A stretch of DNA of 64,000 nucleotides from Neoarius graeffei (GCF_027579695.1 NC_083596.1:14685798-14749797); one strand, 5' to 3'. Shown: positions 23,666 through 35,307, counted from the first letter of the stretch. Numbers and translations are program-made. The notes: generated by a model not told the origin, from the sequence alone.

Positions 23666-26600
23666 CTAGGAGCGTCTCCTGACGTTCCCAGGGCGATCCG
23701 GATGGGCCGAATGGAAGTCCCGACATAGTTCTTTATCAAGGACATCCCGAGCAGGAACCCAGCAGCGCTCCTCAGGACCATAGCCCTCCCAGTCCACCAG
23801 ATATTGCAACCCGCCGCGGACCCGGCGGGAGTCAAGCAGGCGATTCACAGTGAACACAGTCTGCCCCTGGAAGATGCGGGGGGGTGGGGGGTTCCTAGGG
23901 GCAGGGGCATACGTAGACGTCAGTACGGGCCGTAACAGGGAAACATGGAAAGTGGGGTTGATCCTCAGAGTCCGGGGCAACTGGAGCCGGTAGGAGACAG
24001 GGTTCACCCTGCGCACCACCTTGAAGGGGCCAATGTAGCGAGGAGCAAGCTTGCGGTTCTCCACCCGCAGTGGAAGGTCCTTAGTGGACAGCCAAACACG
24101 CTGCCCAGGGCGGAAAGCGTGTGCAGGTCTTCTATGGCGGTTGGCCTGAGTCTGGTTGGTTCTGGAGGTCTGTATGAGGGTCTTCCTGACCTTGCTCCAG
24201 GTCTTGCGACACCGTCTCACATATTGGTTGACCGAGGGCACCCCCGCGTCCTCCTCCTGGTCCGGGAACAGAGGTGGCTGGAACCCGAATTGGCACTGGA
24301 ATGGCGACAGCTTGGTGGCCGATGACTGCAGGGTGTTGTGGGCGTACTCCGCCCATGGCAGCCAGGTGCTCCACGATGTCGGGTTATCCATAGCCAGGCC
24401 TCGCAGGGTGGTTTCCAGGTCCTGGTTGAGCCTCTCCGTCTGACCATTGGACTGTGGGTGAAACCCAGAGGAGAGGCTGGCAGTGGCTCCGATGACCTTG
24501 CAGAACCCGTGCCACACTCGGGAGGAGAACTGGGGCCCTCGGTCTGAGACGATGTCCTGTGGAAGACCAAAGACTCGGAAGACATGATTAAACAAAAGTT
24601 TCGCAGTTTCAAGAGCAGAGGGGAGTTTGCACAGTGGTATGAAGCGGCAGGCCTTGGAGAATCTGTCAACTAAGACCAAAATGACCGTGTTACCTTGTGA
24701 CTCAGGGAGACCCGTGATAAAGTCGACTGCCACGTGGGACCAGGGACGCCGGGGAATAGTCAGAGGATGCAGGAGACCCTGGGGACGCTGTCGTGGGTTC
24801 TTGGTTCTGGTGCAAACCTCACAGGACAGGACAAATGACCTTACTTCCTTCTCCATGTTAGGCCACCAGAAGCGTCTTTTCAGGAAGTCCAGGGTCCTCC
24901 GAGCTCCCGGGTGGGCGGTGAGAGGGGAAGAGTGACCCCACTGGAGAACCTTGGCCCGGGCTTGATGTGGGACGTACAAGAGGCCTGGTGGCCCCGTCCC
25001 AGGACCGGGGTCCTGGCGTTGGGCTCGTCGGACAGCCTCCTCAATACCCCAGCGGACAGGGGCCACAATCCGGGACACAGGGATAATAGGCCCGACTTCA
25101 TTTTCCCTGTTAGTGGCAGAGAACAGTCTGGACAGTGCGTCAGGTTTGGTGTTCTTGGAGCCGGGGCGGTATGAGAGGGTGAAGTCAAACCGACTGAAAA
25201 ACAGGGCCCACCTAGCCTGTCGAGGGTTCAGTCTCTTGGCTTGCTGGAGGTACTCCAGGTTCTTGTGGTCAGTCCAAACCAGGAATGGATGTTGTGCTCC
25301 CTCCAGCCAGTGCCTCCACTCCTCAAGGGCCAGTTTGACCGCTAGCAGTTCTCGATCCCCCACATCGTACCGGGACTCAGCAGGACTCAGGCGGTGGGAG
25401 AAGTAAGCGCAGGGGTGCAGCTTTCCTTCCGAACGTTGAGAGAGCACCGCGCCGACACCACTGTCCGAGGCGTCCACCTCCACGATGAATGGTTGGGAGG
25501 TGTCCGGGAGAACCAGAATGGGTGCCGTGCAGAAGCGGTCCTTGAGGTCTTTGAACGCCTTTTCTGCCTGAGGAGACCAGCCATAAGATCCACCTGTCCC
25601 TTTGGTGAGGTCTGACATGGGTGCTGCCACAGAACTGAAGTTCCTGATGAACTTGCGGTAGAAGTTAGCGAATCCTAAGAACCGCTGAACCTCCTTAACG
25701 GACTTGGGAGTAGGCCAATCCCGGACGGCCAGGGTCTTGGCAGGGTCCATTTGGAGTTGGCCTGTCCGTACAATAAATCCCAGAAAGGAGACCTCGGGAA
25801 CATGAAATTCGCATTTCTGGGCCTTGGCGAACAGATTGTTCTGTAGCAGCCTCTGGAGAACCTGGCGGACATGGTGGCGGTGCTCCTGCACGGTCTTGGA
25901 AAAGATAAGGATGTCGTCGAGGTAGACAAAAACGTATAGGTTAATCATGTCCCTTAAGACGTCGTTGATTAGGGCCTGAAAAACAGCTGGTGCGTTGGTG
26001 AGTCCGAAGGGCATCACCTGGTATTCGTAGTGCCCAGACGGGGTGTTAAAGGCAGTCTTCCACTCGTCTCCCTGTCGGATACGGATGAGGTGGTATGCGT
26101 TCCGTAGGTCCAACTTGGTGAAGACGGTGGCGCCTTGGAGCAGGTCGAAAGCTGTGGACATCAGCGGAAGGGGATATCGGTTGCGCACAGTGATCTTATT
26201 CAGGCCCCTGTAATCAATACATGGTCGGAGCCCCCCATCCTTCTTGCCGACAAAGAAGAAGCCGGCTCCAGCAGGTGAAGTGGAGGGTCGAATAAACCCA
26301 GAGACCAGGGCATCTTTGAGGTATTCCTCCATGGCCTTGCGTTCTGGCTGAGAGAGTGAAAACAGTCTGCCACGAGGAGGGGTAGTCCCAGGGAGCAAGT
26401 CGATGGCACAGTCGTAGGCCCGGTGCGGAGGAAGAACGGCGGCCCTGCTCTTGCTGAATACCTCCTTGAGATCCCAGTACTCTGTGGGAACTTGAGATAA
26501 CTCGGTGAGATCAGGGGGCTCGGCAGGAGACACAGGAGAGCTAGAGAGCAGACAAGAGGCATGGCATGCAGGGCCCCATTCCACAACCTGGCTTGTTACC

Positions 26601-27061
26601 CAGTCTATGCGAGGGTTGTGGCGAGTAAGCCAAGGAAGGCCTAGAATAACTGGGAACTCAGGTGAAGGAATCAGGTGCAGGGATATTTCTTCCTTGTGAC
26701 CTTGAGACTGGAGGAAAACTGGAGAAGTAACTTGGGTGACTCTTCCATCACCTAACGCTTGGCCATCGAGGGCAGACACAGACAGTGGGACTTCAAGAGG
26801 TGCAGTCGGAATATTGATGCTTTGGGCGAAGTGAATATCCATAAAGTTCCCAGCCGCCCCTGAGTCTATCAAAGCTTGACAAGAGTGGACAGACTCACCC
26901 CAGGAGATGGAGACCGGGATGTAGATTCCTTGGCCAGGGAGTCCGGGAGAGAGGGTAGGCCCCGTCACAACCCTCCCTCGGCTGGACGGGGCGGTCCTTT
27001 TCCCAAGAGTTCGGGACATGATGCTCGGAAGTGACCAGGCTTGCCACAGTAGATGCAGCAC
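23666..27061 (-). CDS. Pol of the Sushi-type element with chromodomain
   Basis: An open frame of 1,131 residues, made as a Gag-Pol fusion through the -1 site; its first codons overlap gag. In order: protease ([11 protein letters not shown]), reverse transcriptase ([10 protein letters not shown]), RNase H ([16 protein letters not shown]), integrase with zinc-binding HSSP...H and CEVC, catalytic Asp in [10 protein letters not shown] and [10 protein letters not shown] and Glu in [10 protein letters not shown], then a C-terminal chromodomain ([18 protein letters not shown]). The chromodomain would steer integration to marked chromatin. All catalytic residues are present. It ends just before the polypurine tract. 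Confidence 0.93.
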   Translation of the reverse strand: MLHLLWQAWSLPSIMSRTLGKRTAPSSRGRVVTGPTLSPGLPGQGIYIPVSISWGESVHSCQALIDSGAAGNFMDIHFAQSINIPTAPLEVPLSVSALDGQALGDGRVTQVTSPVFLQSQGHKEEISLHLIPSPEFPVILGLPWLTRHNPRIDWVTSQVVEWGPACHASCLLSSSPVSPAEPPDLTELSQVPTEYWDLKEVFSKSRAAVLPPHRAYDCAIDLLPGTTPPRGRLFSLSQPERKAMEEYLKDALVSGFIRPSTSPAGAGFFFVGKKDGGLRPCIDYRGLNKITVRNRYPLPLMSTAFDLLQGATVFTKLDLRNAYHLIRIRQGDEWKTAFNTPSGHYEYQVMPFGLTNAPAVFQALINDVLRDMINLYVFVYLDDILIFSKTVQEHRHHVRQVLQRLLQNNLFAKAQKCEFHVPEVSFLGFIVRTGQLQMDPAKTLAVRDWPTPKSVKEVQRFLGFANFYRKFIRNFSSVAAPMSDLTKGTGGSYGWSPQAEKAFKDLKDRFCTAPILVLPDTSQPFIVEVDASDSGVGAVLSQRSEGKLHPCAYFSHRLSPAESRYDVGDRELLAVKLALEEWRHWLEGAQHPFLVWTDHKNLEYLQQAKRLNPRQARWALFFSRFDFTLSYRPGSKNTKPDALSRLFSATNRENEVGPIIPVSRIVAPVRWGIEEAVRRAQRQDPGPGTGPPGLLYVPHQARAKVLQWGHSSPLTAHPGARRTLDFLKRRFWWPNMEKEVRSFVLSCEVCTRTKNPRQRPQGLLHPLTIPRRPWSHVAVDFITGLPESQGNTVILVLVDRFSKACRFIPLCKLPSALETAKLLFNHVFRVFGLPQDIVSDRGPQFSSRVWHGFCKVIGATASLSSGFHPQSNGQTERLNQDLETTLRGLAMDNPTSWSTWLPWAEYAHNTLQSSATKLSPFQCQFGFQPPLFPDQEEDAGVPSVNQYVRRCRKTWSKVRKTLIQTSRTNQTQANRHRRPAHAFRPGQRVWLSTKDLPLRVENRKLAPRYIGPFKVVRRVNPVSYRLQLPRTLRINPTFHVSLLRPVLTSTYAPAPRNPPPPRIFQGQTVFTVNRLLDSRRVRGGLQYLVDWEGYGPEERCWVPARDVLDKELCRDFHSAHPDRPGNVRRRS

Positions 27062-27984
27062 TTGTCCCTCCTTCTGCGCTCCCTCTCAGATGCGGAGAGG
27101 CGAGTACGACCCACTTGCATGGGTTCTGGACAGTCACTGAAGGAGGTAGACGGTCTCCAGGTAGAGGTAGGGAGGCTGGGGGGGCTCAAGGCTTGGTGGC
27201 GTTCTCTCATCCTGTTGTCCAGACGAATAGCATGTGAGATGAGGGTTTCGAGGTCACTTGGGCATCCAATAGAGGCCAGACCGTCCTTGATGGGGTCAGA
27301 CAGACCATGGTGGAAGGCTGACACCAGGGCAGTCTCGTTCCATCCACTTACTGCTGCGAGTGTTCGGAACGAGATGGCGTAATCTGCGACGCTTCCTCCT
27401 TGCCGGATGGACATGAGCTTTCGGGCTGCGTCGGTACTGATGTCTGCCTGATCGAAGACCCGAAGCATCTCTTCAGAAAACAGCTGGAAATCAAAGCACT
27501 CAGGTCCCTGTCTTTGCCAGATAGCAGTAGCCCAGGCTCGCGCCTTACCAGCTAATAAGGTGATCACAAAGGCAATCTTGCGGCGATCCGTAGTGTAGGT
27601 GGTAGGCTGAAGCTCAAAGGTGAGTTGACACTGGGTAAGGAACTCTCGGCACTCACTGTGCTTGCCGTCATACCTCTGTGGTGTAGGAAGGCTGGGTTCG
27701 CGAGGTGAAGAAGGCAGCATTGCAGGAGGCACTGGAGCAGGAGTGGGAGCTGGATCAGGAGCAGGAACTGGATCAGGAGCAGGAGATGCAGGCAGAGATG
27801 TCAGCTGTGCCAGGGTTTTCCCAATTTGCTGAAGCAGTTCCTCGTGGCGAGCGAGGGCCTCACGTTGGCTGGTGAGCGTACGTCCATGAGCGTCCATGGT
27901 CGCTCCGAAGCGTGTCAAAGCTGCCATAATTCCCTGAAGGTTGGCCGGGTAGACAGTTGAAGCAGCCTCTGCTGAGTCGGTCAT
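26965..27984 (-). CDS. Gag of the Sushi-type element
   Basis: 339 residues, forming the particle that packages the element RNA. The start ATG (27984) lies only 13 bases from the LTR. In order: an N-terminal coiled-coil-like part, a Pro/Ala-rich spacer (residues about 70-95), a capsid domain with [20 protein letters not shown] and [20 protein letters not shown], then one CCHC knuckle ([15 protein letters not shown]) near the C-terminus. It ends 97 bases inside pol. A slippery G GGA AAA lies at codons LGK. No internal stop or frameshift is seen. Confidence 0.92.
   Translation of the reverse strand: MTDSAEAASTVYPANLQGIMAALTRFGATMDAHGRTLTSQREALARHEELLQQIGKTLAQLTSLPASPAPDPVPAPDPAPTPAPVPPAMLPSSPREPSLPTPQRYDGKHSECREFLTQCQLTFELQPTTYTTDRRKIAFVITLLAGKARAWATAIWQRQGPECFDFQLFSEEMLRVFDQADISTDAARKLMSIRQGGSVADYAISFRTLAAVSGWNETALVSAFHHGLSDPIKDGLASIGCPSDLETLISHAIRLDNRMRERHQALSPPSLPTSTWRPSTSFSDCPEPMQVGRTRLSASERERRRRDKCCIYCGKPGHFRASCPELLGKGPPRPAEGGL
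26998..27004 (-). promoter_or_regulatory. -1 programmed frameshift site (G GGA AAA)
   Basis: On the minus strand the gag codons TTG GGA AAA give the heptamer G GGA AAA in the correct phase for a -1 slip. Reading then continues AGG ACC GCC into pol (RTAPSS). The pol frame is -1 to gag. GC-rich sequence follows, as a stimulatory structure would need. Comparable sites are known in sushi-type elements and in PEG10. Confidence 0.8.
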
Positions 27985-27985
27985 G

Positions 27986-27996
27986 ACGGAGTCTTT
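27986..27996 (-). other. Self-priming primer-binding site
   Basis: One base after the LTR, the minus strand reads AAAGACTCCGT. This is exactly complementary to ACGGAGTCTTT in the LTR (28295 to 28285). Tf1/sushi elements are known to prime with the 5' end of their own transcript instead of a tRNA; an 11-nt pairing fits that. Confidence 0.75.
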
Positions 27997-27997
27997 C

Positions 27998-28480
27998 TGT
28001 TAGGGTTTTGCTGGGATTCGAACCTGGTTCGTTGGTGTGATAATCCAGCAAACCCCCACTAGGCCACCAGGGGGATGACTCAAATGCAGAGGCGTGAGGC
28101 GGAAGTAGAAAAAGAATCAAAAGGTTTATTTAAACTATATACACTATATACAGGGCAAAACAAAAGACAAAAAAAAAAAAAACCAAAGAGTATAATCCAA
28201 AAGAAAAGCAAAGTGCAAAAATTCAAAAGCTAAGAAGATCAAAAAACACAGTACAAAGGAAACTGGAGATAAACATAACAGCACAAAGACTCCGTGACAA
28301 GAGGACTCAACTCAGGGGTATAAATAGACAAACTAATTAAGGACACAGGTGAAGATAATTAGGCAATTAACACAAACACAAAACACAGGAACAGTGGCGG
28401 CCTCTAGAGGCCAAAATAAACACGACATGAAAAGGAAATAACAGCGGCCTCTAGAGGCCAAAACAGTCCTAGTCCTAACA
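27998..28480 (-). repeat. 5' LTR of the Sushi-type element
   Basis: 483 bp. It holds TATTTATA at 28319-28326 (minus strand), the inferred transcript start near 28295 and an AATAAA-type signal near 28127-28132. Confidence 0.93.
28295..28326 (-). promoter_or_regulatory. Inferred core promoter in the 5' LTR
   Basis: TATTTATA on the minus strand (28326 to 28319) lies 24-31 bases before A28295. That base starts ACGGAGTCTTT, the sequence needed for self-priming. The start site is inferred from these two features, not measured. Confidence 0.6.
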
Positions 28481-28706
28481 CATAATTTAATTCAAAAAGG
28501 TAAACTTTCATATATTCTATATTCATTACATGTAAAGTGAAATATTTAAAGCCTTTTTTGTTTTAATTTTGATGATTATGGCTTATAGCTCATGAAAATC
28601 AGAAATCCAGTATCTCAAATTATTAGAATAATCCCTAAGATCAATCAAAAAAAGGATTTACAATGCAGAAATGTCCAACTTCTGAAAAGTATATTCATTT
28701 ATACAC

Positions 28707-29651
28707 TCAATACTTGGTTGGGGCTCCTTTACCATGAATTACTGTATCAATGCGGTGTGGCATGGAGGTGATCAGTCTGTGGCACTGCTGAGGTGTTATT
28801 GAAGCCCAGGTTGCTTTGATAGTGGCCTTCAGCGTATCTGTATTTTTGGATCGGGTGTTTCTCATCTTCCTCTTGACAATACCTCATAGATTCTCTATGG
28901 GGTTCAGGTCAGGCAAGTTGGCTGGCCAATCAAACACAGTAATATCATGGTCAGCAAACCATTTGGTAGTAGTTTTGGCACTGTGGGTAGGTGCCAAATC
29001 CTGCTGGAAAAGGAAATCAGCATCTCCAAAAAGCTCGTCAGCAGATGGAAGCATGAAGTGCTCTAAAATCTCCTGGTAGATGGCTGTGTTGACTTTGGAC
29101 TTGATAAAATACAGTGGACCAACACCAGCAGATGACATGGCACCCCGCCAAATCATCACAGACTGTGGAAACTTCACACTGGGCTTCAAACACCTTGGAT
29201 TCTGTGCCTCTCCACTCTTCCTCCAGACTCTAGAACCATGATTTCCAAATTAAATGTAAAATGTACTTTCATCTAAAAAGAGGACTTTGCACCACTGAGC
29301 AACAGTCCATTTCTTTCTCTCCTTAGCCCAGATAAGACACTTCTGACATTGTCTCTGGCTCAGGAGTAGCTTGATATTAGGAATGCGAAAGTTGTATCCC
29401 CTTTCTTGAAGATGTCTGTTCGTGATGGGCCTTGATACACTGACACCAGCCTCAGTCCACTCCTTGTGAAGCCCTCCCAAGTTCTTGAATCAACTTTTAT
29501 TGACAATCCTCTCAAGACTGCGGCCATCCCTGTTGCTTGTGCACCTTTTCCAGCCACCCTTTCCAGCAATAACCTTTTGTGGCTTACCATCCTTGTGGAG
29601 GGCATCAATGATCATCTTCTGGACAACAGTCAAGTCAGCAGTCTTCCCCAT
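28707..29651 (-). pseudogene. Transposase of Tc1 no. 5, in-frame stops
   Basis: From ATG 29651 (MGKTADLTVV) to stop at 28707, about 315 codons in one frame with three internal stops. The catalytic residues are still there: FLDESTF, FQQDLAPTH, DLNPIEN with 34 residues between the last two. The stops lie after IVNKS, after ESTFYI and after PIENL. Loss is recent in kind (few point changes), but the product is dead. Confidence 0.88.
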
Positions 29652-29928
29652 GATTGTGGTTGTGTGTACTGAACTAGACCGAGAGATACACTGTGTTCAT
29701 ACTGTTTTACTCAAACTCAAAAGGAAATTTTCTAATATTTTGAGATGGTTTTTTTTTATGTTTTTGTACTTTATGCCATACTGATTAAAATTAAAATAGA
29801 AAAACACTTGAAACATTTTAGTTTATGTGTAATGAGTCAATAATATATAACATTTTCACTTTCTTAAATAACTGATGGAAAATATTGAACTTTTTCACAA
29901 TATTCTAATTTTCTGAGATGCACTAGTA

Positions 29929-29930
<2 letters not shown>

Positions 29931-29999
<69 letters not shown>
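29931..29999. repeat. (TG)n(TA)n microsatellite
   Basis: Compound array between Tc1 no. 5 and no. 6. Confidence 0.95.
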
Positions 30000-30003
<4 letters not shown>

Positions 30004-30393
30004 TTATTTTATTTTATTTTTTTTTTATATATATACCCCAATTCCAAAAAATTTGGGACAAAGTACAAATTGTAAATAAAAACAGAATGCAATAATTTAC
30101 AAATCTCAAAAACTGATATTGTACTCACAATAGAACATAGACAACATATCAAATGTCAAAAGTGAGACATTTTGAAATTTCATGCCAAATATTGGCTCAT
30201 TTGAAATTTCATGACAGCAACACATCTCAAAAAAGTTGGGACGGGGCAATCAGAGGCTGATAAAGTTAAAGGTACAAAAAAGGAACAGCTGGAGGACCAA
30301 ACTGCAACTCATTAGGTCAATTGGCAATAGGTCATTAACATGACTGGGTATAAAAAGAGCATCTTGGAGTGGCAGCGGCTCTCAGAAGTAAAG

Positions 30394-31501
30394 ATGGGAA
30401 GAGGATCACCAATCCCCCTAATTCTGCGCCGACAAATAGTGGAGCAATATCAGAAAGGAGTTCGAATCCGAGAAAATCGCAAAAGAAGCATTAAATTTAA
30501 AAAAAAAAATGCTTGTTTTGCAATTTTCTCGGATTCGTTTCGGCCGACATGTGTCCGTGGATTCCATGAGTCGTCACATATCATCATCTTCAGTGCATAA
30601 TATCATCAAAAAATTCAGAGAATCTGGAAGAATCTCTGTGCGTAAGGGTCAAGGCCGGAAAACCGTACTGGGTGCCCGTGATCTTCGGGCCCTTAGATGG
30701 CACTGCATCACATACAGGCATGCTTCTGTATTGGAAATCACAAAATGGGCTCAGGAATATTTCCAGAGAACATTATCTGTGAACACAATTCACCGTGCCA
30801 TCCACCGTTGCCAGCTAAAACTCTATAGTTCAAAGAAGAAGCCGTATCTAAACATGATCCAGAAGCGCAGATGTCTTCTCTGGGCCAAGGCTCATTTAAA
30901 ATGGACTGTGGCAAAGTGGAAAACTGTTCTGTGGTCAGACGAATCAAAATTTGAAGTTCTTTATGGAAATCAGGGACGCCGTGTCATTCGGACTAAAGAG
31001 GAGAAGGACGACCCAAGTTGTTATCGGCGCTCAGTTCAGAAGCCTGCATCTCTGATGGTATGGGGTTGCATTAGTGCATGTGGCATGGGCAGCTTACACA
31101 TCTGGAAAGACACCATCAATGCTGAAAGGTATATCCAGGTTCTAGAGCAACATATGCTCCCATCCAGACGACGTCTCTTTCAGGGAAGACCTTGCATTTT
31201 CCAACATGACAATACCAAACCACATACTGCATCAATTACAGCATCATGGCTGCGTAGAAGAAGGGTCCGGGTACTGAACTGGCCAGCCTGCAGTCCAGAT
31301 CTTTCACCCATAGAAAACATTTGGCGCATCATAAAACGGAAGATACGACAAAAAAGACCTAAGAGAGTTGAGCAACTAGAATCCTACATTAGACAAGAAT
31401 GGGTTAACATTCCTATCCCTAAACTTGAGCAACTTGTCTCCTCAGTCCCCAGACGTTTACAGACTGTTGTAAAGAGAAAAGGGGATGTCTCACAGTGGTA
31501 A
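30394..31501 (+). pseudogene. Transposase of Tc1 no. 6, disrupted by a palindrome
   Basis: It starts [20 protein letters not shown]. After KGV a 75-bp palindromic stretch (30463-30537) breaks the frame. From about 30590 a long frame is open to the stop after DVSQW, with catalytic residues in [19 protein letters not shown] and DLSPIENIW. Apart from the disruption in the DNA-binding region the protein is well kept. Confidence 0.88.
30463..30537. repeat. Palindrome, 30-bp arms
   Basis: Arms 30463-30492 and 30508-30537 match inversely at 28 of 30 bases around a 15-bp A-rich loop. The left arm looks like the native transposase sequence, the right arm like its inverted copy. Confidence 0.8.
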
Positions 31502-31665
31502 ACATGGCCTTGTCCCAACTTTTTTGAGATGTGTTGTTGTCATGAAATTTAAAATCACCTAATTTTTCTCTTTAAATGATACATTTTCTCAGTTTAAACA
31601 TTTGATGTGTCATCTCTGTTATATTCTGAATAAAATATGGAATTTTGAAACTTCCACATCATTGC

Positions 31666-31730
<65 letters not shown>
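31666..31730. repeat. (TA)n microsatellite
   Basis: TA array between Tc1 no. 6 and no. 4, with two interruptions. Confidence 0.95.
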
Positions 31731-31733
<3 letters not shown>

Positions 31734-33338
31734 TGGTGCTTAAAAGTTTGTGAACCCTTTAGAATTTTCTATATTTCTGCATAAATATGACCAAAAACAT
31801 CATCAGATTTTCACACAAGTCCTAAAAGTAGATAAAGAGAACCCAGTTAAACAAATGAGACAAAAATATTATACTTGGTCATTTATTTATTGAGGAAAAT
31901 GATCCAATATTACATATCTGTGAGTGGCAAAAGTATGTGAACCCCTAGGATTAGCAGTTAATTTGAAGGTGAAATTAGAGTCAGGTGTTTTCAATCAATG
32001 GGATGACAATCAGGTGTGAGTGGGCACCCTGTTTTATTTAAAGAACAGGGATCTATCAAAGTCTGATCTTCACAACACATGTTTGTGGAAGTGTATCATG
32101 GCACGAACAAAGGAGATTTCTGAGGACCTCAGAAAAAGCATTGTTGATGCTCATCAGGCTGGATAAGGTTAAAAAACCATCTCTAAAGAGTTTGGACTCC
32201 ACCAGTCCACAGTCAGACAGATTGTGTACAAATGGAGGAAATTCAAGACCATTGTTACCCTCCCCAGGAGTGGTCGACCAACAAAGATCACTCCAAGAGC
32301 AAGGCGTGTAATAGTCAGCGAGGTCACAAAGGACCCCAGGGTAACTTCTAAGTAACTGAAGGCCTCTCTCACATTGACTAATGTTAATGTTCATGAGTCC
32401 ACCATCAGGAGAACACTGAACAACAATGGTGTGCATGGCAGGGTTGCAAGGAGAAAGCCACTGCTCTCCAAAAAGAACATTGCTGCTCGTCTGCAGTTTG
32501 CTAAAGATCACAACAAGCCAGAAAGACTATTGGAAAAATGTTTTGTGGACGGATGAGACCAAAATAGAACTTTTTGGTTTAAATGAGAAGCGCTATGCTT
32601 GGAGAAAGGAAAACACTGCATTCCAGCATAAGAACCTTATCTCATCTGTGAAACATGGTGGTGGTAGTATCATGGTTTGGGCCTGTTTTGCTGCATCTGG
32701 GCCAGGACGGTTTGCCATCATTGATGGAACAATGAATTCTGAATTTTACCAGCACATTCTAAAGGAAAATGTCAGGATATCTGTCCATGAACTGAATTTC
32801 AAGAGAAGGTGGGTCATGCAGCAAGACAACGACCCTAAGCACACAAGTCGTTCTACCAAAGAATGGTTAAAGAAGAATAAAGTTAATGTTTTGGAATGAC
32901 CAAGTTAAAGTCCTGACCTTAATCCAATCGAAATGTTGTGGAAGGACCTGAAGTGAACAGTTCATGTGAGGAAACCCACCAACATCCCAGAGTTGAAGCT
33001 GTTCTGTACGGAGGAATGGGCTAAAATTCCTCCAAGCCGGTGTGCAGGACTGATCAACAGTTACCGGAAACGTTTAGTTGCAGTTCTTGCTGCACAAGGG
33101 GGTCACATCAGATACTGAAAGCAAAGGTTCACATACTTTTGCCACTCACAAGTATGTAATATTGGATCATTTTCCTGGATAAACAAATGACCATGTATAA
33201 TATTTTTGTCTCATTTGTTTAACTGGGTTCTCTTTATCTACTTTTAGGACTTGTGTGAAAACCTGATGATGTTTTGGGTCATATTTATGCAGAAATATAG
33301 AAAATTCTAAAGGGTTCACAAACTTTCAAGCACCACTG
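31731..33338 (+). mobile_element. Tc1-like transposon no. 4
   Basis: 1,608 bp with ends CAGTGGTGCTTAAAAGTTTG and CAAACTTTCAAGCACCACTG, same family as no. 3 and inverted relative to it. TA arrays lie on both sides. Confidence 0.9.
32098..33118 (+). pseudogene. Transposase of Tc1 no. 4, broken
   Basis: It reads MARTKEISEDLRKSIVDAHQ from ATG 32098, then meets stops and frameshifts (near 32163, 32353, 32515 and 32898). Recognisable blocks are [31 protein letters not shown] and [10 protein letters not shown], with the final SYRKRL-like end near 33060. Non-functional. Confidence 0.85.
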
Positions 33339-34283
33339 TATATATATATATGTATGTATGTATATGTATATAGTGTGTGTATGCAAGTTAATCAAAAGAA
33401 TTTAAATTTTGAGCCGGTTCATCATTTTGACAATGTGCATCAAGTTAGTGGGAAAACACTGGGAGTGACATCATTGGAATGAAATATTGGGAATTATTAT
33501 ACATACAGGACACTTTTTCTATGGAATAAAAACATGTATTCTATTCTCTTCTAGTGGGTTTATTGATAGCTGTCAGTAATGCGATAGAGAGCGCCACTTC
33601 CAGTCAGCCTACAAACATGGCCAATCTTACCTGCAACACTCAAGAACCACAGCACCCTCTATTGCCTGTCTATTAATTACACCTGTCACTCATTTCCTGG
33701 TTTATCAGCCAACGCTATATAAACACCTCTCCCACAGTCACTCGATGCGAAGTATTGTTCAGTGCCTTACCTGTCCTACCAAGCCTTGTTTTTCTGCCTG
33801 CTTTATCATGTTTTCGACCCTTGTTATTGTCCCGTTCTTGTTACTCTTTAGTCTCGCCCTTATTACTCTGTCTGTTGATCGATTGACCCCTGCCTGCCTC
33901 TCGACTTCGATTTCGTCTAGCATTTTGAATTTGTTTGCCAGTCTGCGTTCCCCGCTCTCCCCTGCACATACATCTGTAAGTGCCTGCATGCCGACAATAG
34001 CATGCAATATCGTTAGCATATCGCTTATCCTCCATGTATTACGCCACTCTCCCCAATGGAGAATCAGCATGCAATATTGTTACAATATTGCATGTTGTCA
34101 AGACAACATGACGTCACACGTCAGAGCTCATGCGAATATCCAATGACAAAACTTTTCTGCTACACATGCACACAATCATTTCTTTGTCCACCGGGAAAGA
34201 GAGAAGACAAGGCTAATCCAGTGCTACTGCTGGGATTAGCTATGCTATAATTAAGCACTAAATAAATAAACTGATAACTGAAA
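33339..34283. other. Non-coding stretch with an LTR-like block
   Basis: About 33560-33985 looks like a fragment of a Gypsy-type LTR: CTATATAAACACC near 33715 followed by a T/C-rich leader. I see no second LTR, so this is tentative. The ORFs here are chance frames. Confidence 0.35.
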
Positions 34284-34426
34284 CCGAAGACACGCTGAAC
34301 ACCTGAAAGGCTACCAAAACTTCATTAGATATTCTTCACGCATATTTACAAGAGGAAAACATACCAATGGATATCGAAAAACTGGAAAAGAGACACATCG
34401 GAGACGTAAAACTTCTGCGCCAGTGA
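34284..34426 (+). pseudogene. Crypton/KIAA1958-like tyrosine recombinase fragment
   Basis: The frame reads KATKTSLDILHAYLQEENIP then MDIEKLEKRHIGDVKLLRQ and a stop; one stop precedes it. This resembles the N-terminal core-binding part of Crypton-derived DUF3504 (KIAA1958-like) proteins, many of which exist in fish. Assignment is from memory of that motif. The hAT element starts 9 bases later. Confidence 0.45.
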
Positions 34427-35097
34427 GTGACTGTCAGTGGCGGGAACAACTGCACACAAGGCCCCGGGGCAAAACACCAATCAGGCCCCCCCACATGGCG
34501 AAATTGCAAACAAACAAATTAGAAGGCTTGCGGCATATACCGTAGGCCTACTCAGGCTATATCTAACAAAAAGCAGTTTTTAAGAACGTAGCCATGGAGA
34601 AATTGCAAACAAAAAGAAGGTCTGCGGCATATAATCAGGCTATATTAGAACAAAACTTGCTCAAAGGTTTTTTTTATTATTTTATTTTTTTATAGGCCTA
34701 CATAGCCTGTATTTTCCATTCATTTTTTATTATGTTCCAAATAGACACTAAACAACAACAAAAAAAAATCCAGCAATCATGAATGATACACCCTCATTGT
34801 GTAAGCACGTCTTCAACTACAAAGCCGACACGGAAACCTGCGTTCGTCATTAAAAAGGCATTCGTCGACTATTTGAGGGATGTTAAGCACTCTTGCTCAC
34901 TCATTCTTAATTGATAAAATGGCCAATACACAGAGTCTCTCTTGATCCATTGCGCTCCTGAGATAACTTTTTATCAATTTTAATTTGGAGAAAGAGTGCT
35001 CTGCTGTCGCAACTGAGACGGAGAGAGTGAGAAAAAGCAAGAAGGCCGTGCATATCTCACTAAATGTAGAAGTTACTGCTGGATGATTGTGGCAGCG

Positions 35098-35275
35098 GGG
35101 GCGTGGTCAAGCATCGGTCTGTGACCGGAGGGCAGAGTCAGGGAAGGTAAGTGGCAGAATCACTGCACCTGATGTTTATTAACGTGTGTTTGTGTGTCTT
35201 CCCCAGTGACCGTGCCCTATTTAAAGAGAGATAGAGAGAGCAGAGGAGGGGAGCTCTCTCCCCAACCAGACGACT

Positions 35276-35307
<32 letters not shown>

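Larger units (their letters stand above)
23171..28480 (-). mobile_element. Complete Sushi-type chromovirus (Ty3/Gypsy)
   Basis: 5.3 kb on the minus strand with two 483-bp LTRs and a 5-bp duplication CATAA (23166-23170, 28481-28485). Order: 5' LTR, self-priming site, gag, overlapping pol (protease, RT, RNase H, integrase, chromodomain), polypurine tract, 3' LTR. Both genes are open. This is the group from which mammalian PEG10/RTL-type genes were domesticated. Equal LTR lengths and open frames suggest a recent insertion. Confidence 0.92.
23121..29923 (-). mobile_element. Tc1-like transposon no. 5, split by the Sushi-type Gypsy
   Basis: Ends GTGCATCTCAAAAAATTAGAAT (23121) and ATTCTAATTTTCTGAGATGCAC (ends 29923) next to TA. 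The left inverted repeat is cut after 50 bp by the Gypsy element (23171-28480). It carries a decayed minus-strand transposase. Confidence 0.85.
30036..31666 (+). mobile_element. Tc1-like transposon no. 6, right end missing
   Basis: The left end CCCCAATTCCAAAAAATTTGGG matches the family copy at 60775-62341 (ends ACAACCCCAATTCC / GGAATTGGGGTTGT). The right end stops at CATCATTGCA, where a TA array begins, so the last 60 bp or so are lost. Confidence 0.85.

Noticed and set aside
33745..34146. 133-codon ORF with hydrophobic stretches
   Set aside because: It lies in an LTR-like T/C-rich block, with no signal, domain or splice pattern supporting a gene.
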